56,128 nt of DNA, taken from contig QUJA01000016.1 in assembly GCA_003480425.1 (NCBI GenBank), positions 1 to 56,128 of the forward strand. The letters are read 5' to 3'. The notes under the pieces are model-generated. The model had not been told where the DNA came from and did not search any database. It saw only the letters and a list, made by a program, of their open reading frames with translations. Below, one piece after another: positions 31,118-41,269 of this stretch. Positions within the stretch are counted from its first letter, which is position 1, and every line of letters starts with the position of its first letter. This DNA comes from Firmicutes bacterium AM31-12AC (GTDB lineage Bacteria > Bacillota > Clostridia > Lachnospirales > Lachnospiraceae). The translations under genes were made by a program, and so were the position numbers.

Positions 31118-31162
31118 ATGCAAATGAAGTACTGTTCTTCAGTGTTTATACGATTATGATAA

Positions 31163-31191
31163 TTGACATAAATATGCCTCAATGATATAAT
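31163..31191 (+). promoter_or_regulatory. Consensus promoter of the MATE gene
   Basis: TTGACA (31163-31168), 17-base spacer, TATAAT (31186-31191). Confidence 0.8.
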
Positions 31192-31292
31192 TTGAAATAG
31201 ACAAGTGATAAAAAAAACAAACAAAAATAGTAGTAAAATAAAACATCATATATAATTCGAAAGCTAATACAAGTGAAATGGAGGCGACAATC

Positions 31293-32693
31293 ATGCCTGA
31301 TTTGAAAGAAAAAAATAGGATAATCTTGAAGAATTCAAAGATGCATGAATTGTGGGATTTAGGAGCACCGACAATACTGGAACAGGCTCTGCAAACCATT
31401 GTAGCTTATGTAGACACTGCAATGGTTGGTCAGATTGGTGCGATTGCAAGTGCTGCTGTCGGTCTGACAACCACTGTAAATTGGTTGTTAAATGGAATTT
31501 TGTTTGCTGTTAGCATGGGAATGCTTTCGTTTATTGCCCAATATACTGGACAGGGAGATTTGGAAGCTGCTCATCATACTTCAGCACAGGCAATTTGGAT
31601 TATTTTTGTTCTTGGCGTGATTGAAACAGTGATTGCTTTAGCAATTAGTCCGGTGTTGCCAATGTGGATGGGCGCTAGTCAGGAAATATGGAGAGATGCA
31701 AGTGAGTATTTTTTTATAGTAAACTGTCCGTTGATATTGAGAGGAAGCCTGATTATATTTGGAAATGTATTAAGGGCAAACAAGGATTCGAAAACACCTC
31801 TTTATATAAATATTGGTGTGAATTTTTTGAATATTATATTAAATCAGCTTTTAATTAGCTCTCATACTACGATTTCAGTATTTGGAATGTTGCTCAGTAT
31901 TCCGGGAGCTGGATTGGGAGTAAGAGGTGCCGCTATAGCGACTGCAATTAGTCAAGGGATAGGTGGAGTTACTATTTTTTGGGTTGCAATGCAAAATCCA
32001 TTGGTGACACTAAAAGGAATGAAGGTGAAACCGGAAGGAAAATTGTTAAAAAATTGTTTTAATGTTTCCTTGCCTTTAATTGGAGAGAGAATTGTTATGG
32101 GATGTGGTTATGTTGTATTTTCAGCATTAGTAGCGGGACTTGGAACACTAAGTGTAGCAGCTCATTCGATTGCACTTACAATTGAACAGGCTTTTTATGT
32201 GCCAGGATATGGTATTCAAACTGCAGTCAGTGCACTTGCTGGAAATGCTGTGGGAAAAAAAGACGAATTAGAATTAGAATCGGTTGTACGTTCAGGACTT
32301 ATTGTGGCTGTTTCTATTATGACAGCAATGGCCATAGGTCTTTTTTGCGGAGCAGAAGTGATTATACGTTTCTTTACGAAGGATGAGCAGGTTATTGTGC
32401 TTGGAGTGTCATTACTGAGAATTGTAGCGATTAGTGAGCCTATGTATGCAGCGTTAATTATATATGAGGGTATATTTCATGGTATTGGAGATACAAAAAT
32501 GCCATTTATATTTGCAATATTAACAATGTGGGGGATAAGGATAGGCCTGACATGGATTTATATTGGTATGTTTGGGCGTGATTTAAAAATGGTGTGGTTT
32601 TTCATGATTATGGATAATATTAGTCGATGTATATTGCTTTGGGGCTTGTACCGGAGAAGAAAAAGAAGCTTGCTATTATTTGATGAATATTAA
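31293..32693 (+). CDS. MATE-family efflux transporter
   Basis: A 466-residue protein with twelve membrane segments in two homologous halves. HELWDLGAPTILEQALQTIVAYVDTAMVGQIG (residues ~14-45) is the N-terminal MATE signature, and the second half begins with NCFNVSLPLIGERIVMGCGYVVFSALVAGLGT. AYPGxxxQ-type spacing is conserved in VPGYGIQTAVSALAGNAVGK. GGAGG sits 7 bases before ATG 31293; ATG 31278 overlaps that site. MATE pumps export organic cations, drugs or metabolites by Na+ or H+ exchange. Its own promoter separates it from cluster A, but it lies between the operon and the GntR genes, so it may export a toxic by-product. Confidence 0.9.
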   Translation: MPDLKEKNRIILKNSKMHELWDLGAPTILEQALQTIVAYVDTAMVGQIGAIASAAVGLTTTVNWLLNGILFAVSMGMLSFIAQYTGQGDLEAAHHTSAQAIWIIFVLGVIETVIALAISPVLPMWMGASQEIWRDASEYFFIVNCPLILRGSLIIFGNVLRANKDSKTPLYINIGVNFLNIILNQLLISSHTTISVFGMLLSIPGAGLGVRGAAIATAISQGIGGVTIFWVAMQNPLVTLKGMKVKPEGKLLKNCFNVSLPLIGERIVMGCGYVVFSALVAGLGTLSVAAHSIALTIEQAFYVPGYGIQTAVSALAGNAVGKKDELELESVVRSGLIVAVSIMTAMAIGLFCGAEVIIRFFTKDEQVIVLGVSLLRIVAISEPMYAALIIYEGIFHGIGDTKMPFIFAILTMWGIRIGLTWIYIGMFGRDLKMVWFFMIMDNISRCILLWGLYRRRKRSLLLFDEY

Positions 32694-32729
32694 AAACACA
32701 TAATCGTTTGAGTTTGGTATATATTTTGG

Positions 32730-32758
32730 TTGGAAAACGAAGAAAAAGATGATAGAAT
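32730..32758 (+). promoter_or_regulatory. Probable promoter of the GntR gene pair
   Basis: TTGGAA (32730-32735), 17-base spacer, TAGAAT (32753-32758), about 50 bases upstream of the GntR start. Confidence 0.5.
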
Positions 32759-32808
32759 TAGCTTACATTTGAAAGTGGTCTGTAAACAATGGTAAGGAGA
32801 ATAAGAAT

Positions 32809-33526
32809 ATGGAATATCGTATACCACCGGGAACTGAGGCTGTGGAAAAATTGGAAGATTTTATTGTAGTAATCGATTGGCTCCGAATACAAGAATTCCA
32901 TCAGAGAGAGATTTGTGTGAAATGTGGGGAGTAAGCAGAACGACACTGAGACAGGCGGTAGATACACTTGTTGGTCGTGGGGTGTTATATAGAGTTAACG
33001 GAGCGGGAGTTTATGTATCTGTAGGAAAGAAGAATCGAACATGGTTGGAGTAGATTCAATGGTAGGAGAACTTCGACAGCAGGGATCTATTTTGGCAAAA
33101 AAGATTATTTCTGTAAGAAAAGTTGAAGCAACTAAACAGATTTCTAAGAAACTTCATGTTCTGCTCGGACAAGAGGTTTATGAGTATATTCTTCTTAGAA
33201 AAATAGATGATGTTCCATGTTTTTTGGAAACAACATATCTTGATTGTGAACGATATCCAGATTTTGAAAAGTATTATACTGATAAAACTAGCATGGGTCG
33301 AATTTTGAAAAATGTATATCATAGAAAGCAGATTTCGGGCGAGGAGCATATTAGTGTTACATATGCCAGTGAACAAGAAGCAGCGTTGTTGGAGATAATA
33401 CCGGATTCTCCTTTGTTTTTTACATCTGGAGTTGTGAAAGATGAAGAAGGAGTGATAATTATGTATTATAAACAATTAATTAGAGGAGATAAATTCAAGC
33501 TTGTTAGCAGAATAGAGAGTGAATAA
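32809..33526 (+). pseudogene. GntR/UTRA regulator broken by two frameshifts
   Basis: Three successive frames together rebuild one GntR-HutC regulator. Frame 1, from ATG 32809 (AAGGAG upstream), gives MEYRIPPGTEAVEKLEDFIV. Frame 2, from about 32871, gives NRLAPNTRIPSERDLCEMWG, then VSRTTLRQAVDTLVGRGVLY (the winged HTH), and ends at TAG 33054. Frame 3, from about 33041, gives VGVDSMVGELRQQGSILAKK and a complete UTRA ligand domain to TAA 33526. The breaks fall near 32865 and 33038. The intact domains imply recent damage or assembly indels. The best relative in the window is the FrlR-type gene at 40521. Confidence 0.85.
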
Positions 33527-33547
33527 TGAGAAAAGCAGGGCAGATTT

Positions 33548-34315
33548 ATGGATAATAAATTGAACTATACCGAAGAAAATGAAGAGCGTGAAGACGGAAA
33601 ATTAAGTTATCGTACACCAATTTATCTTCAATTGAGAGAAATTATTAGAAATCGAATAGAAGAGGGAGAGTACCTTCCAGGAACAGCAATTCCGTCTGAA
33701 AATAAATTAGCAGAAACTTATGGTATTAATAGGTTGACTGTTCGCAACGCAGTAGATACATTAGTTAATGAAGGAATTTTGAGACGTGTTCAGGGAAAAG
33801 GTGTTTTTGTTGTTGGTGATAAATACGAAGAAAACCTGGATGAACATGATGGGTTTGTTAATGTAATGTCTTCAGGAACAAAAAGAGTTTCGATAAAGGA
33901 GCAGGCAAAAATATATAGACCGGCAGGAAATAAGTATGCAAATTATTTTAATATTGAGCCAGATGATTTAATCTTTTGTGTACGACATCAAATAACTTTG
34001 GATAGTGAGCCATTGGCAATTGAAGATATATATGTACCAAAAGATGTTTTGCCGAAGTTAGAAGTAGTGAACTCATCAGTTTTTACAATAAAAGATATTT
34101 TTGCATTTTATGGAATAGAAATTTCCAGTATGCAGCAAACAATGGAGATTATAGATGGGACGAGTAAGATAAAAAAATTATTAGATATTCCAAATGGAGT
34201 AGCATTAATTATGTTGAGTTGTGATTACTGGGACAATAATGGTAGAGCGATTGCGTATAGCCGCTCTTTTATCAGAAGTGACAGGACTTCATTTACAATT
34301 CAGCTTCATGAATAA
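33548..34315 (+). CDS. GntR-family transcriptional regulator (HutC/UTRA type)
   Basis: A 255-residue regulator. The N-terminal winged HTH (about 22-88) has YLQLREIIRNRIEEGEYLPG and IPSENKLAETYGINRLTVRNAVDTLVNEGIL, and the C-terminal UTRA domain (about 105-250) binds small phosphorylated ligands. Strikingly similar in layout to the regulator at 42086 (same loops: YxEENLDEHDGF / IERNMEKLEGF; NYFNIEPDDLIFCVRH / NMFGIKPEEPIFYIKR). It sits 21 bases after the broken GntR gene and ends at a strong terminator. Likely the surviving regulator of cluster A. Confidence 0.9.
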   Translation: MDNKLNYTEENEEREDGKLSYRTPIYLQLREIIRNRIEEGEYLPGTAIPSENKLAETYGINRLTVRNAVDTLVNEGILRRVQGKGVFVVGDKYEENLDEHDGFVNVMSSGTKRVSIKEQAKIYRPAGNKYANYFNIEPDDLIFCVRHQITLDSEPLAIEDIYVPKDVLPKLEVVNSSVFTIKDIFAFYGIEISSMQQTMEIIDGTSKIKKLLDIPNGVALIMLSCDYWDNNGRAIAYSRSFIRSDRTSFTIQLHE

Positions 34316-34327
34316 AATAATAGATTT

Positions 34328-34376
34328 AAAAAGTACAGCAGAAGAGTTATTAAAAACTCATACAGCTGTACTTTTT
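34328..34376. terminator. Bidirectional terminator between the GntR gene and the converging FGGY kinase
   Basis: AAAAAGTACAGC (34328-34339) pairs with GCTGTACTTTTT (34365-34376), with an inner GAGTT/AACTC stem. T-runs occur on both strands. Confidence 0.85.
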
Positions 34377-34427
34377 GTTTGATGAAAGAATTATCGCATA
34401 GTCTTTATAAAGTCTAATCTACAAAGA

Positions 34428-35957
34428 TTAGTCTGATAAACAATGCATTAAGTTTACAGTAGCAGGATAAAGAGAATCATAAATATTCTGATATTTTTTA
34501 TATGCTTCATGGTTTTCTTTATTAGGATGATAGGTTTTTCCAGGTTTAATGAAATCTGTAAGTTTGTCGAAAGATTCAAAGCCTGAATATTTGATTCCCG
34601 ATGCAGCCATTAGAGCATCGCCAAAACTCGCACCTACAGTAATGGCAGGGGTACTGATTTCTTTACCAGTAACATCTGCAACAATTTGCATCCATAAGTC
34701 ATTTTTAACACCACCACCTACGGCAAAAACCTGGTCGATAGGAACATCGTGCTCAAGCATGATCTTTAATTGCTGATTTACTGAGTATGCAACAGATTCC
34801 AAAGCACTTCGGTACATATGCTGACGCGTGTGAGCAAGCGTTAATCCAAATAGAATTCCCCTTGCAAGAGGATCATTTATTGGAGTTCTTTCACCAGCAA
34901 AATAAGGGAGTGTAATAAGGCCATCGCTTCCAACAGGAATTTTATCCAAATCTTGCATCATGGTGATGTAAGCATCAGGACCACCATTTTGCTCTAGCTC
35001 GAGTGCATCTGGGAAAATTGTATTTCTATACCATTTAGTAAGAGAGCCTGCAGCATTAGTGCCGGCAGATATGTCACAAAGTCCTGGTACAATAAATTCT
35101 TCACGCCATAAGCGTTCATCATCAACCAATTCTTTTGTCCCGAGAATCATATAAATGGAAGAACCGAATTGAATCATCATTTTACCAGGGGCAACAACGC
35201 CAGTGCTGATTGCTTCTGCGCCGGAGTCATCTGTTCCTACAATGACTGGAGTACCAACTGCAAGACCCGTTTCCTTTGAAGCGGTTTCAGTTACATAACC
35301 TGCGATATCATTTGCTTCCTTCACTTCTGCTAGCTGATCAGGACGGCAAATTGGTAGGCAAGTTTCAGGATTTGGTGTTCCATCATTAAAATAAAGTGGA
35401 TTAAAACTTGCAAGTCCTAAAAAACGATCGACTACATAATTACCAGTAAGTTTTGCTGCTATAAAACTAGAGCCTGTTAGAAACTTGTGGGTTTTTGCAT
35501 ATATATCTGGCTCTTTATTTTTTATCCAAAGAATCTTAGGCATTACATCACTGGAGCATAATGGACGTCCGTACCACTGTCGGATCTGTTCTTCCCCATA
35601 CATTTCTGTGAGTTGTTCTATCTCATCGGTTGCACGTGCATCAATACCATATAGGATAGCTTTGCGTAGAGGTCGACACTGATCGTCGACAGGTAGGCAG
35701 TCGGCACCAAGTGCACTTGTTCCGATTGCTTTAATGTCAGATGGTGAAACTTTGGATTTTTCAATCAGTGCATTGCTTATAATACATAAATCCCCCCACC
35801 AATCTTTGTCGGCATCATGTTCATAGTGACCTGGGGCAGGATTTGTCATTGCATGTTCAGTTGTATGTTCTGCTATAATTTCTCCGTGAGAATTGATTAA
35901 TACACCTTTACTAGAGTTTGTTCCAGTATCAATCCCCATAAAATAAGACTCTTTCAT
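34428..35957 (-). CDS. FGGY-family carbohydrate kinase (xylulokinase-like)
   Basis: A 509-residue kinase. YFMGIDTGTNSSKGVLIN (phosphate-1), HDADKDWWGDL, AIGTSALGADCLPVDDQCRPLRKAILYGIDARA, VIVGTDDSGAEAISTGV, FGSSIYMILG and VFAVGGGVKNDLWMQIVADV (adenosine motif) are the XylB/AraB family elements. The likely start is ATG 35957 (MKESYF), about 12 bases after AAAGGA; ATG 35969 lies too close to that site. It is a different subfamily from the LyxK-like kinase at 26023. Its 5' neighbour on the same strand is a YtcJ-like amidohydrolase 64 bases upstream, and the two probably form one unit. The substrate is unknown (a ketose or polyol). Confidence 0.88.
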   Translation of the reverse strand: MKESYFMGIDTGTNSSKGVLINSHGEIIAEHTTEHAMTNPAPGHYEHDADKDWWGDLCIISNALIEKSKVSPSDIKAIGTSALGADCLPVDDQCRPLRKAILYGIDARATDEIEQLTEMYGEEQIRQWYGRPLCSSDVMPKILWIKNKEPDIYAKTHKFLTGSSFIAAKLTGNYVVDRFLGLASFNPLYFNDGTPNPETCLPICRPDQLAEVKEANDIAGYVTETASKETGLAVGTPVIVGTDDSGAEAISTGVVAPGKMMIQFGSSIYMILGTKELVDDERLWREEFIVPGLCDISAGTNAAGSLTKWYRNTIFPDALELEQNGGPDAYITMMQDLDKIPVGSDGLITLPYFAGERTPINDPLARGILFGLTLAHTRQHMYRSALESVAYSVNQQLKIMLEHDVPIDQVFAVGGGVKNDLWMQIVADVTGKEISTPAITVGASFGDALMAASGIKYSGFESFDKLTDFIKPGKTYHPNKENHEAYKKYQNIYDSLYPATVNLMHCLSD

Positions 35958-36021
35958 AAATATTTCCATTCCTTTCTTAAAGAGAATATAAATTGTTTAG
36001 ATAAGAGAGATATTTTTTTAT

Positions 36022-37575
36022 TTATTCATGGCTATATACGATTCGTCCGTTGAGAAAAGTTACTTCTACTTTGCGAGAACGAATTTCTTCAATAGCTGTT
36101 TCAAATAGATTTCCGTCGAATACGACAATATCAGCTTTTTTTCCTTTTTCCAGTGTGCCGAGCTCTTTCTCTTGATATAGATTATAAGCACCGCCAGCAC
36201 TCCATGCAGTTAGCAACTCAGGAATAGTCAGCATATTTTGTTTGTTAAATGGCTCTCCACCTTCAGGGAAGTATCCTCCGACTGCATGATAAATAGATTC
36301 TGGGATATCATCAATAAGAAGTGGAAGATCAGTTCCGCAACTTAATAACACATTGCTGTCAGCCATTTTACGTCTGTTCCAATAATACTGTCCGCGATCC
36401 ATACCAATCTTTTCTTCAATCATGGCAAGTTTGTCTTTTCGATTTGCGATAGATTGAATTTGAGGGTATATTTCAGCAATTACGCCTAATTTTCCCATAC
36501 GCTCCAAGTCTGTTGGATCACTGAATTCAAGATCGGTAATACTGTGACGATTTATAAGTTTTCCATTTTCATCTTTTTGGCAAGAGTCATAAATATCTAA
36601 TACTTTTGAAATAGCAGCATCTCCTTGAGCATGTAATGAGAAACGAAATCCTTCGCTATCAGCTTTAAAGGTATCGTTTGCTAAAAGATCCCAATCAATG
36701 TCTTGTGCACAGGTCGTATCTGCGCAGGAATAAGGTTTTTTCAAATCACCGCAAAGTTCGCTTATAGAACCGTCGGTCATTTGGTTATATCCAGAAAAAC
36801 GAACAAACTCTCCTTTAAATTTTTCACGCATTTCCTTGCCATATGAGAGATTAAAAGGTTCAGCAACAGGTTGGCTCATAAAGTTTACGCGGATAGTTAA
36901 AGCGTTTTCGGATTCTAGTTCTGCGAGAATGTCAGTAAATCCGTAGAAATCATCGAATCCCATTTCTTTGATGGAAGTGATTCCTTTACTGTTCATCATT
37001 TTAATATAGCGCTTAAATTCCGGAATTATAAAGTCTTTATCTCCAAGTAAGTCTGGTAAAAAGCGAACATAACTCTCCGGATAACAGGTTTCCGGGGTAA
37101 ACTGATAACGATTTATAGCAGCTTGATTCATCCAACAAGTTTCGCAGCCTTTTGCAAACAGAAGAACAGGGCGAGTGGAAAAAGCCTCATCTAACAAATC
37201 TGTTCCATTAGGTTGGATTGTATCGGAGTTCCAACCATGTCCCAAAATAGGTTTGTCTGCAGGAATTCCTTTCGCATACTCTTTAATTGAATTCAATATA
37301 TCTTCTTGAGAAGTAGCTGCGGATAAGTCTATTCCAACAAATCCTACAGAATAACCTGTGAAAAAGCAATGTACATCGGAGAATCCAGGCGTAATTGTTT
37401 TGTTCCCATAATCAAGATATTTTGTGTTTGTTCCTATTAGTTCAGTAGGAGCCAATCCTTTTCCGATAGAAAGTATCCGGTCGTTTTTGATAGCAATATA
37501 TCCAGAGAAAGGTATTTCCTCTGTGGCTGTAAAAATACAGTTTGATAATAAAATAAGATCTGCGTATTCAGACAT
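36022..37575 (-). CDS. YtcJ-like amidohydrolase (amidohydrolase 3 family) with altered metal motif
   Basis: A 517-residue protein of the YtcJ/NfdA type. Typical parts are KYLDYGNKTITPGFSDVHCFF (residues ~52-72), LGHGWNSDTIQPNGTDLLDE, GITSIKEMG, FSLHAQGDAAISKVLDIYD (HAxGDxA, metal His), SCGTDLPL (metal Asp) and GTLEKGKKADIVVFD. The first metal motif, normally DxHxH, reads DVHCFF, so the second His is missing. The rest is intact. Either this is a subfamily with one metal or altered chemistry, or the enzyme is impaired. TAGGAGG is well placed before the ATG. It is probably co-transcribed with the following FGGY kinase. Confidence 0.83.
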   Translation of the reverse strand: MSEYADLILLSNCIFTATEEIPFSGYIAIKNDRILSIGKGLAPTELIGTNTKYLDYGNKTITPGFSDVHCFFTGYSVGFVGIDLSAATSQEDILNSIKEYAKGIPADKPILGHGWNSDTIQPNGTDLLDEAFSTRPVLLFAKGCETCWMNQAAINRYQFTPETCYPESYVRFLPDLLGDKDFIIPEFKRYIKMMNSKGITSIKEMGFDDFYGFTDILAELESENALTIRVNFMSQPVAEPFNLSYGKEMREKFKGEFVRFSGYNQMTDGSISELCGDLKKPYSCADTTCAQDIDWDLLANDTFKADSEGFRFSLHAQGDAAISKVLDIYDSCQKDENGKLINRHSITDLEFSDPTDLERMGKLGVIAEIYPQIQSIANRKDKLAMIEEKIGMDRGQYYWNRRKMADSNVLLSCGTDLPLLIDDIPESIYHAVGGYFPEGGEPFNKQNMLTIPELLTAWSAGGAYNLYQEKELGTLEKGKKADIVVFDGNLFETAIEEIRSRKVEVTFLNGRIVYSHE

Positions 37576-37758
37576 ATTATTTAAACCTCCTAATGATTAA
37601 TGATATTTGTAAAGACATAACTTATATATAGGAAAATAAAGATATTAAGAGTAAAAGTGAGGCGACATCAAATAACAGATGAACCTTAGAAAGGTCAGAT
37701 ATCCAGCAACAAAAAAATCAAAGCTGAATGCTTGTTCCTTAATGAATAAAAGTCATCG

Positions 37759-37800
37759 AAGTGTTCTAACAGATATTGCACACTATTTATTAGAACACTT
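37759..37800. promoter_or_regulatory. Perfect 11-bp inverted repeat upstream of frlC
   Basis: AAGTGTTCTAA (37759-37769) and TTAGAACACTT (37790-37800) are exact complements separated by 20 bases. No T-run follows on the plus strand. The rest of the 550-base gap (37576-38131) is AT-rich, with two GGTATA-type half-sites (37884-37912, near 37986) resembling HutC/GntR operator halves and a TATAAT at 38091-38096 without a clear -35 box. No gene is seen in it. Confidence 0.45.
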
Positions 37801-38131
37801 ATAAGTTATCATGGTGCACAAAGCATTGGCAATTGGATGGATAACTAAAAAATAAGTAGCAAAATAAGTGTATCTGATGAAATTGGTATAAATATAAATC
37901 AAAAATATACCACTATGTGCATAATGCATAAAATAAGAGAAAATAAAGGGAAAATAAAGAGGATAAAATATGCAGAATAACATAATTGGTATAGAATTGA
38001 AATAACAAACAACATGGTTATGGGATTTTATACATTTTTTATAATTGAATTTTAGACCTCTTGCGAATAGAAAATGGTGCTTAATTATTATATAATTTTA
38101 CCAACAAAACACAACAAGGAGGAATGAAACA

Positions 38132-38968
38132 ATGTTAAAAGTTGGAATGTTTACATCGGGATATCAGAGGAATCCGTTGGAGCATTGTTTTATGGATGCT
38201 AAAGAGTACGGTTATGATTATATCGAGCTTTGGGGTGGGCGTCCACATGCATATGCACCGGATCTGAAAGCGGGAGATATTAATGAAGTTCGCCGATTAA
38301 TTGAAAAGTATGAAATGCCGGTGCTTGGTTACACACCGGAGCATAATGCCTATCCTTACAATTATATGATTGGTTCAGAGGCTCAGAGAAGAGATGCTAT
38401 TGATTATCTGAAACTGTCTCTTGAAATGGCAAAAGAGATGGGGGCGGAATTTGTACTTACAAGTCCTGCAAACGGCGGATATCTTGCTACATATGATCAG
38501 TTGTGGAGCAGATTAGAAAAAAATATTCAAGAGTTGGGAGATTATGCAGCAAAACTAGAAATCAAGCTAGTAGTTGAAGCTTTAACACCGTATGAATCTA
38601 ATTTCTTTACAAGAGCAAATGATTTGGTGGAGCTATTTAGAAGAGTGGATAATCCATATGTAGTCGGCATGTGTGATATTGTTCCACCATTTGTACAGCA
38701 TGAAAGTATTATGGCATATTTTGATAAACTCGGAAATAAGATGGATCATATGCATATTATTGATGGAGAAAATGGATCAGACACCCATCTGATACCAGGA
38801 GAGGGAAATATTCCAATTAAAGAAATGCTATATGAAATGAAACGAATAGGTTATGATAAAACTGCAACACTTGAACTGGTTACAAATTATATTAACGAAC
38901 CACGTTTTTATGCGAAACGTGCCATTGATAACATGCGTGAGCTAATGGCCGAGGCAGGAATCGTTTAA
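38132..38968 (+). CDS. frlC: Fructoselysine 3-epimerase
   Basis: A 278-residue TIM-barrel epimerase nearly collinear with E. coli FrlC. KVGMFTSGYQRNPLEHCFMDA, YIELWGGRPHAYAPDLKAGDI, MPVLGYTPEHNAYPYNYMIG, VVEALTPYESNFFTRANDLV, DTHLIPGEGNIPI and ELVTNYINEPRFYAKRAID all match. FrlC interconverts fructoselysine and psicoselysine. The metal ligands (Glu, Asp, His, Glu) are present. The AAGGAGG site is 7 bases upstream. It is the first gene of the fructoselysine operon (cluster B), followed after 170 bases by the permease gene. Confidence 0.93.
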   Translation: MLKVGMFTSGYQRNPLEHCFMDAKEYGYDYIELWGGRPHAYAPDLKAGDINEVRRLIEKYEMPVLGYTPEHNAYPYNYMIGSEAQRRDAIDYLKLSLEMAKEMGAEFVLTSPANGGYLATYDQLWSRLEKNIQELGDYAAKLEIKLVVEALTPYESNFFTRANDLVELFRRVDNPYVVGMCDIVPPFVQHESIMAYFDKLGNKMDHMHIIDGENGSDTHLIPGEGNIPIKEMLYEMKRIGYDKTATLELVTNYINEPRFYAKRAIDNMRELMAEAGIV

Positions 38969-39120
38969 ATGTGAAAGTGAATAAATAAAAAGTAATAGAT
39001 TATTTAAGAAATTGTGATAGCGAAGATAGATAGCTGTTTACAATATAAAAGCATCGAAGATAATAGAAAATTAAAAAAAGAAAAGTCGTGCACAAGATTT
39101 TTCAATTATACTCTGTTTAA

Positions 39121-40485
<1,365 letters not shown>

Positions 40486-40520
40486 GCATTAGCTTAATAT
40501 GTTGAGAAGGTGAGAACTGT

Positions 40521-41252
40521 ATGGAGAAAATAAAAAAAATTCGTCCGCAAGATATGGCGATGGAACAGATTCAATGGTATATACAAGAAAACCAACTAAA
40601 ACCACATACACAGCTTCCGAGCGAACGGGAGTTGTGTACAATGTGGCAAATGAATCGTTCCACTCTCCATACAGCTATTCAACAACTAATTGAAGAAAGA
40701 AAACTATATAGTGTAAAAGGATCTGGAACCTTTGTGGCACCTCCGAGATTAGTTAGGAATATAAAGGGAATTCAGTCTACTTCGGAAGCAATGAGAAAAA
40801 CAGGGTACTTTCTTTGGACAGAAGTATTAATCTCTAGAATTGAGACGTGTGATGGATATGTTGCGAGAAAACTTCAGATAAAAGAGGGAGATAAAGTATT
40901 TCATTTATATCGCTTGCGGATTAGAAACAATGTTCCTTTGATGATTGAGAATAGTTACATTAATTACGAACAGTGTGAAGGTTTGGAAGCTCACAATTTT
41001 GCAGAAGAATCTTTATATAAAGTTCTAAGGGATTTAGGCATATTGTTGACTAAAGGGACGGAGAAAGTAGAAATTACATTTGCCACAGAAGAAGAAGCTA
41101 AATTGTTGAAGGTAGAAGAAGGACAATACTTGTACTATCAGTCAGGTGTTGTAAACGACGATAGAGGAGTAGGTATTGAGTTTTTTAGGATTATGGCGAG
41201 ACCAGATCAGGTACAATATACGAATGTTCTAACAAGGCGAGACATCAGGTAA
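40521..41252 (+). CDS. GntR/UTRA regulator, FrlR-type
   Basis: A 243-residue GntR-HutC regulator. The winged HTH is at about 10-75 (LKPHTQLPSERELCTMWQMNRSTLHTAIQQLIEERKLYSVKGSGTFV) and the UTRA domain at about 88-235 (VEITFATEEEAKLLKVEEGQYLYYQSGVV). Position between frlA and frlD is that of the fructoselysine repressor FrlR, whose effector is probably fructoselysine-6-phosphate. The AAGGTGAG site lies upstream, and its stop is 17 bases before the kinase gene. A broken paralogue with similar domain layout lies in cluster A at 32809. Confidence 0.88.
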   Translation: MEKIKKIRPQDMAMEQIQWYIQENQLKPHTQLPSERELCTMWQMNRSTLHTAIQQLIEERKLYSVKGSGTFVAPPRLVRNIKGIQSTSEAMRKTGYFLWTEVLISRIETCDGYVARKLQIKEGDKVFHLYRLRIRNNVPLMIENSYINYEQCEGLEAHNFAEESLYKVLRDLGILLTKGTEKVEITFATEEEAKLLKVEEGQYLYYQSGVVNDDRGVGIEFFRIMARPDQVQYTNVLTRRDIR

Positions 41253-41269
41253 AAAAGGAGTGATATCGT

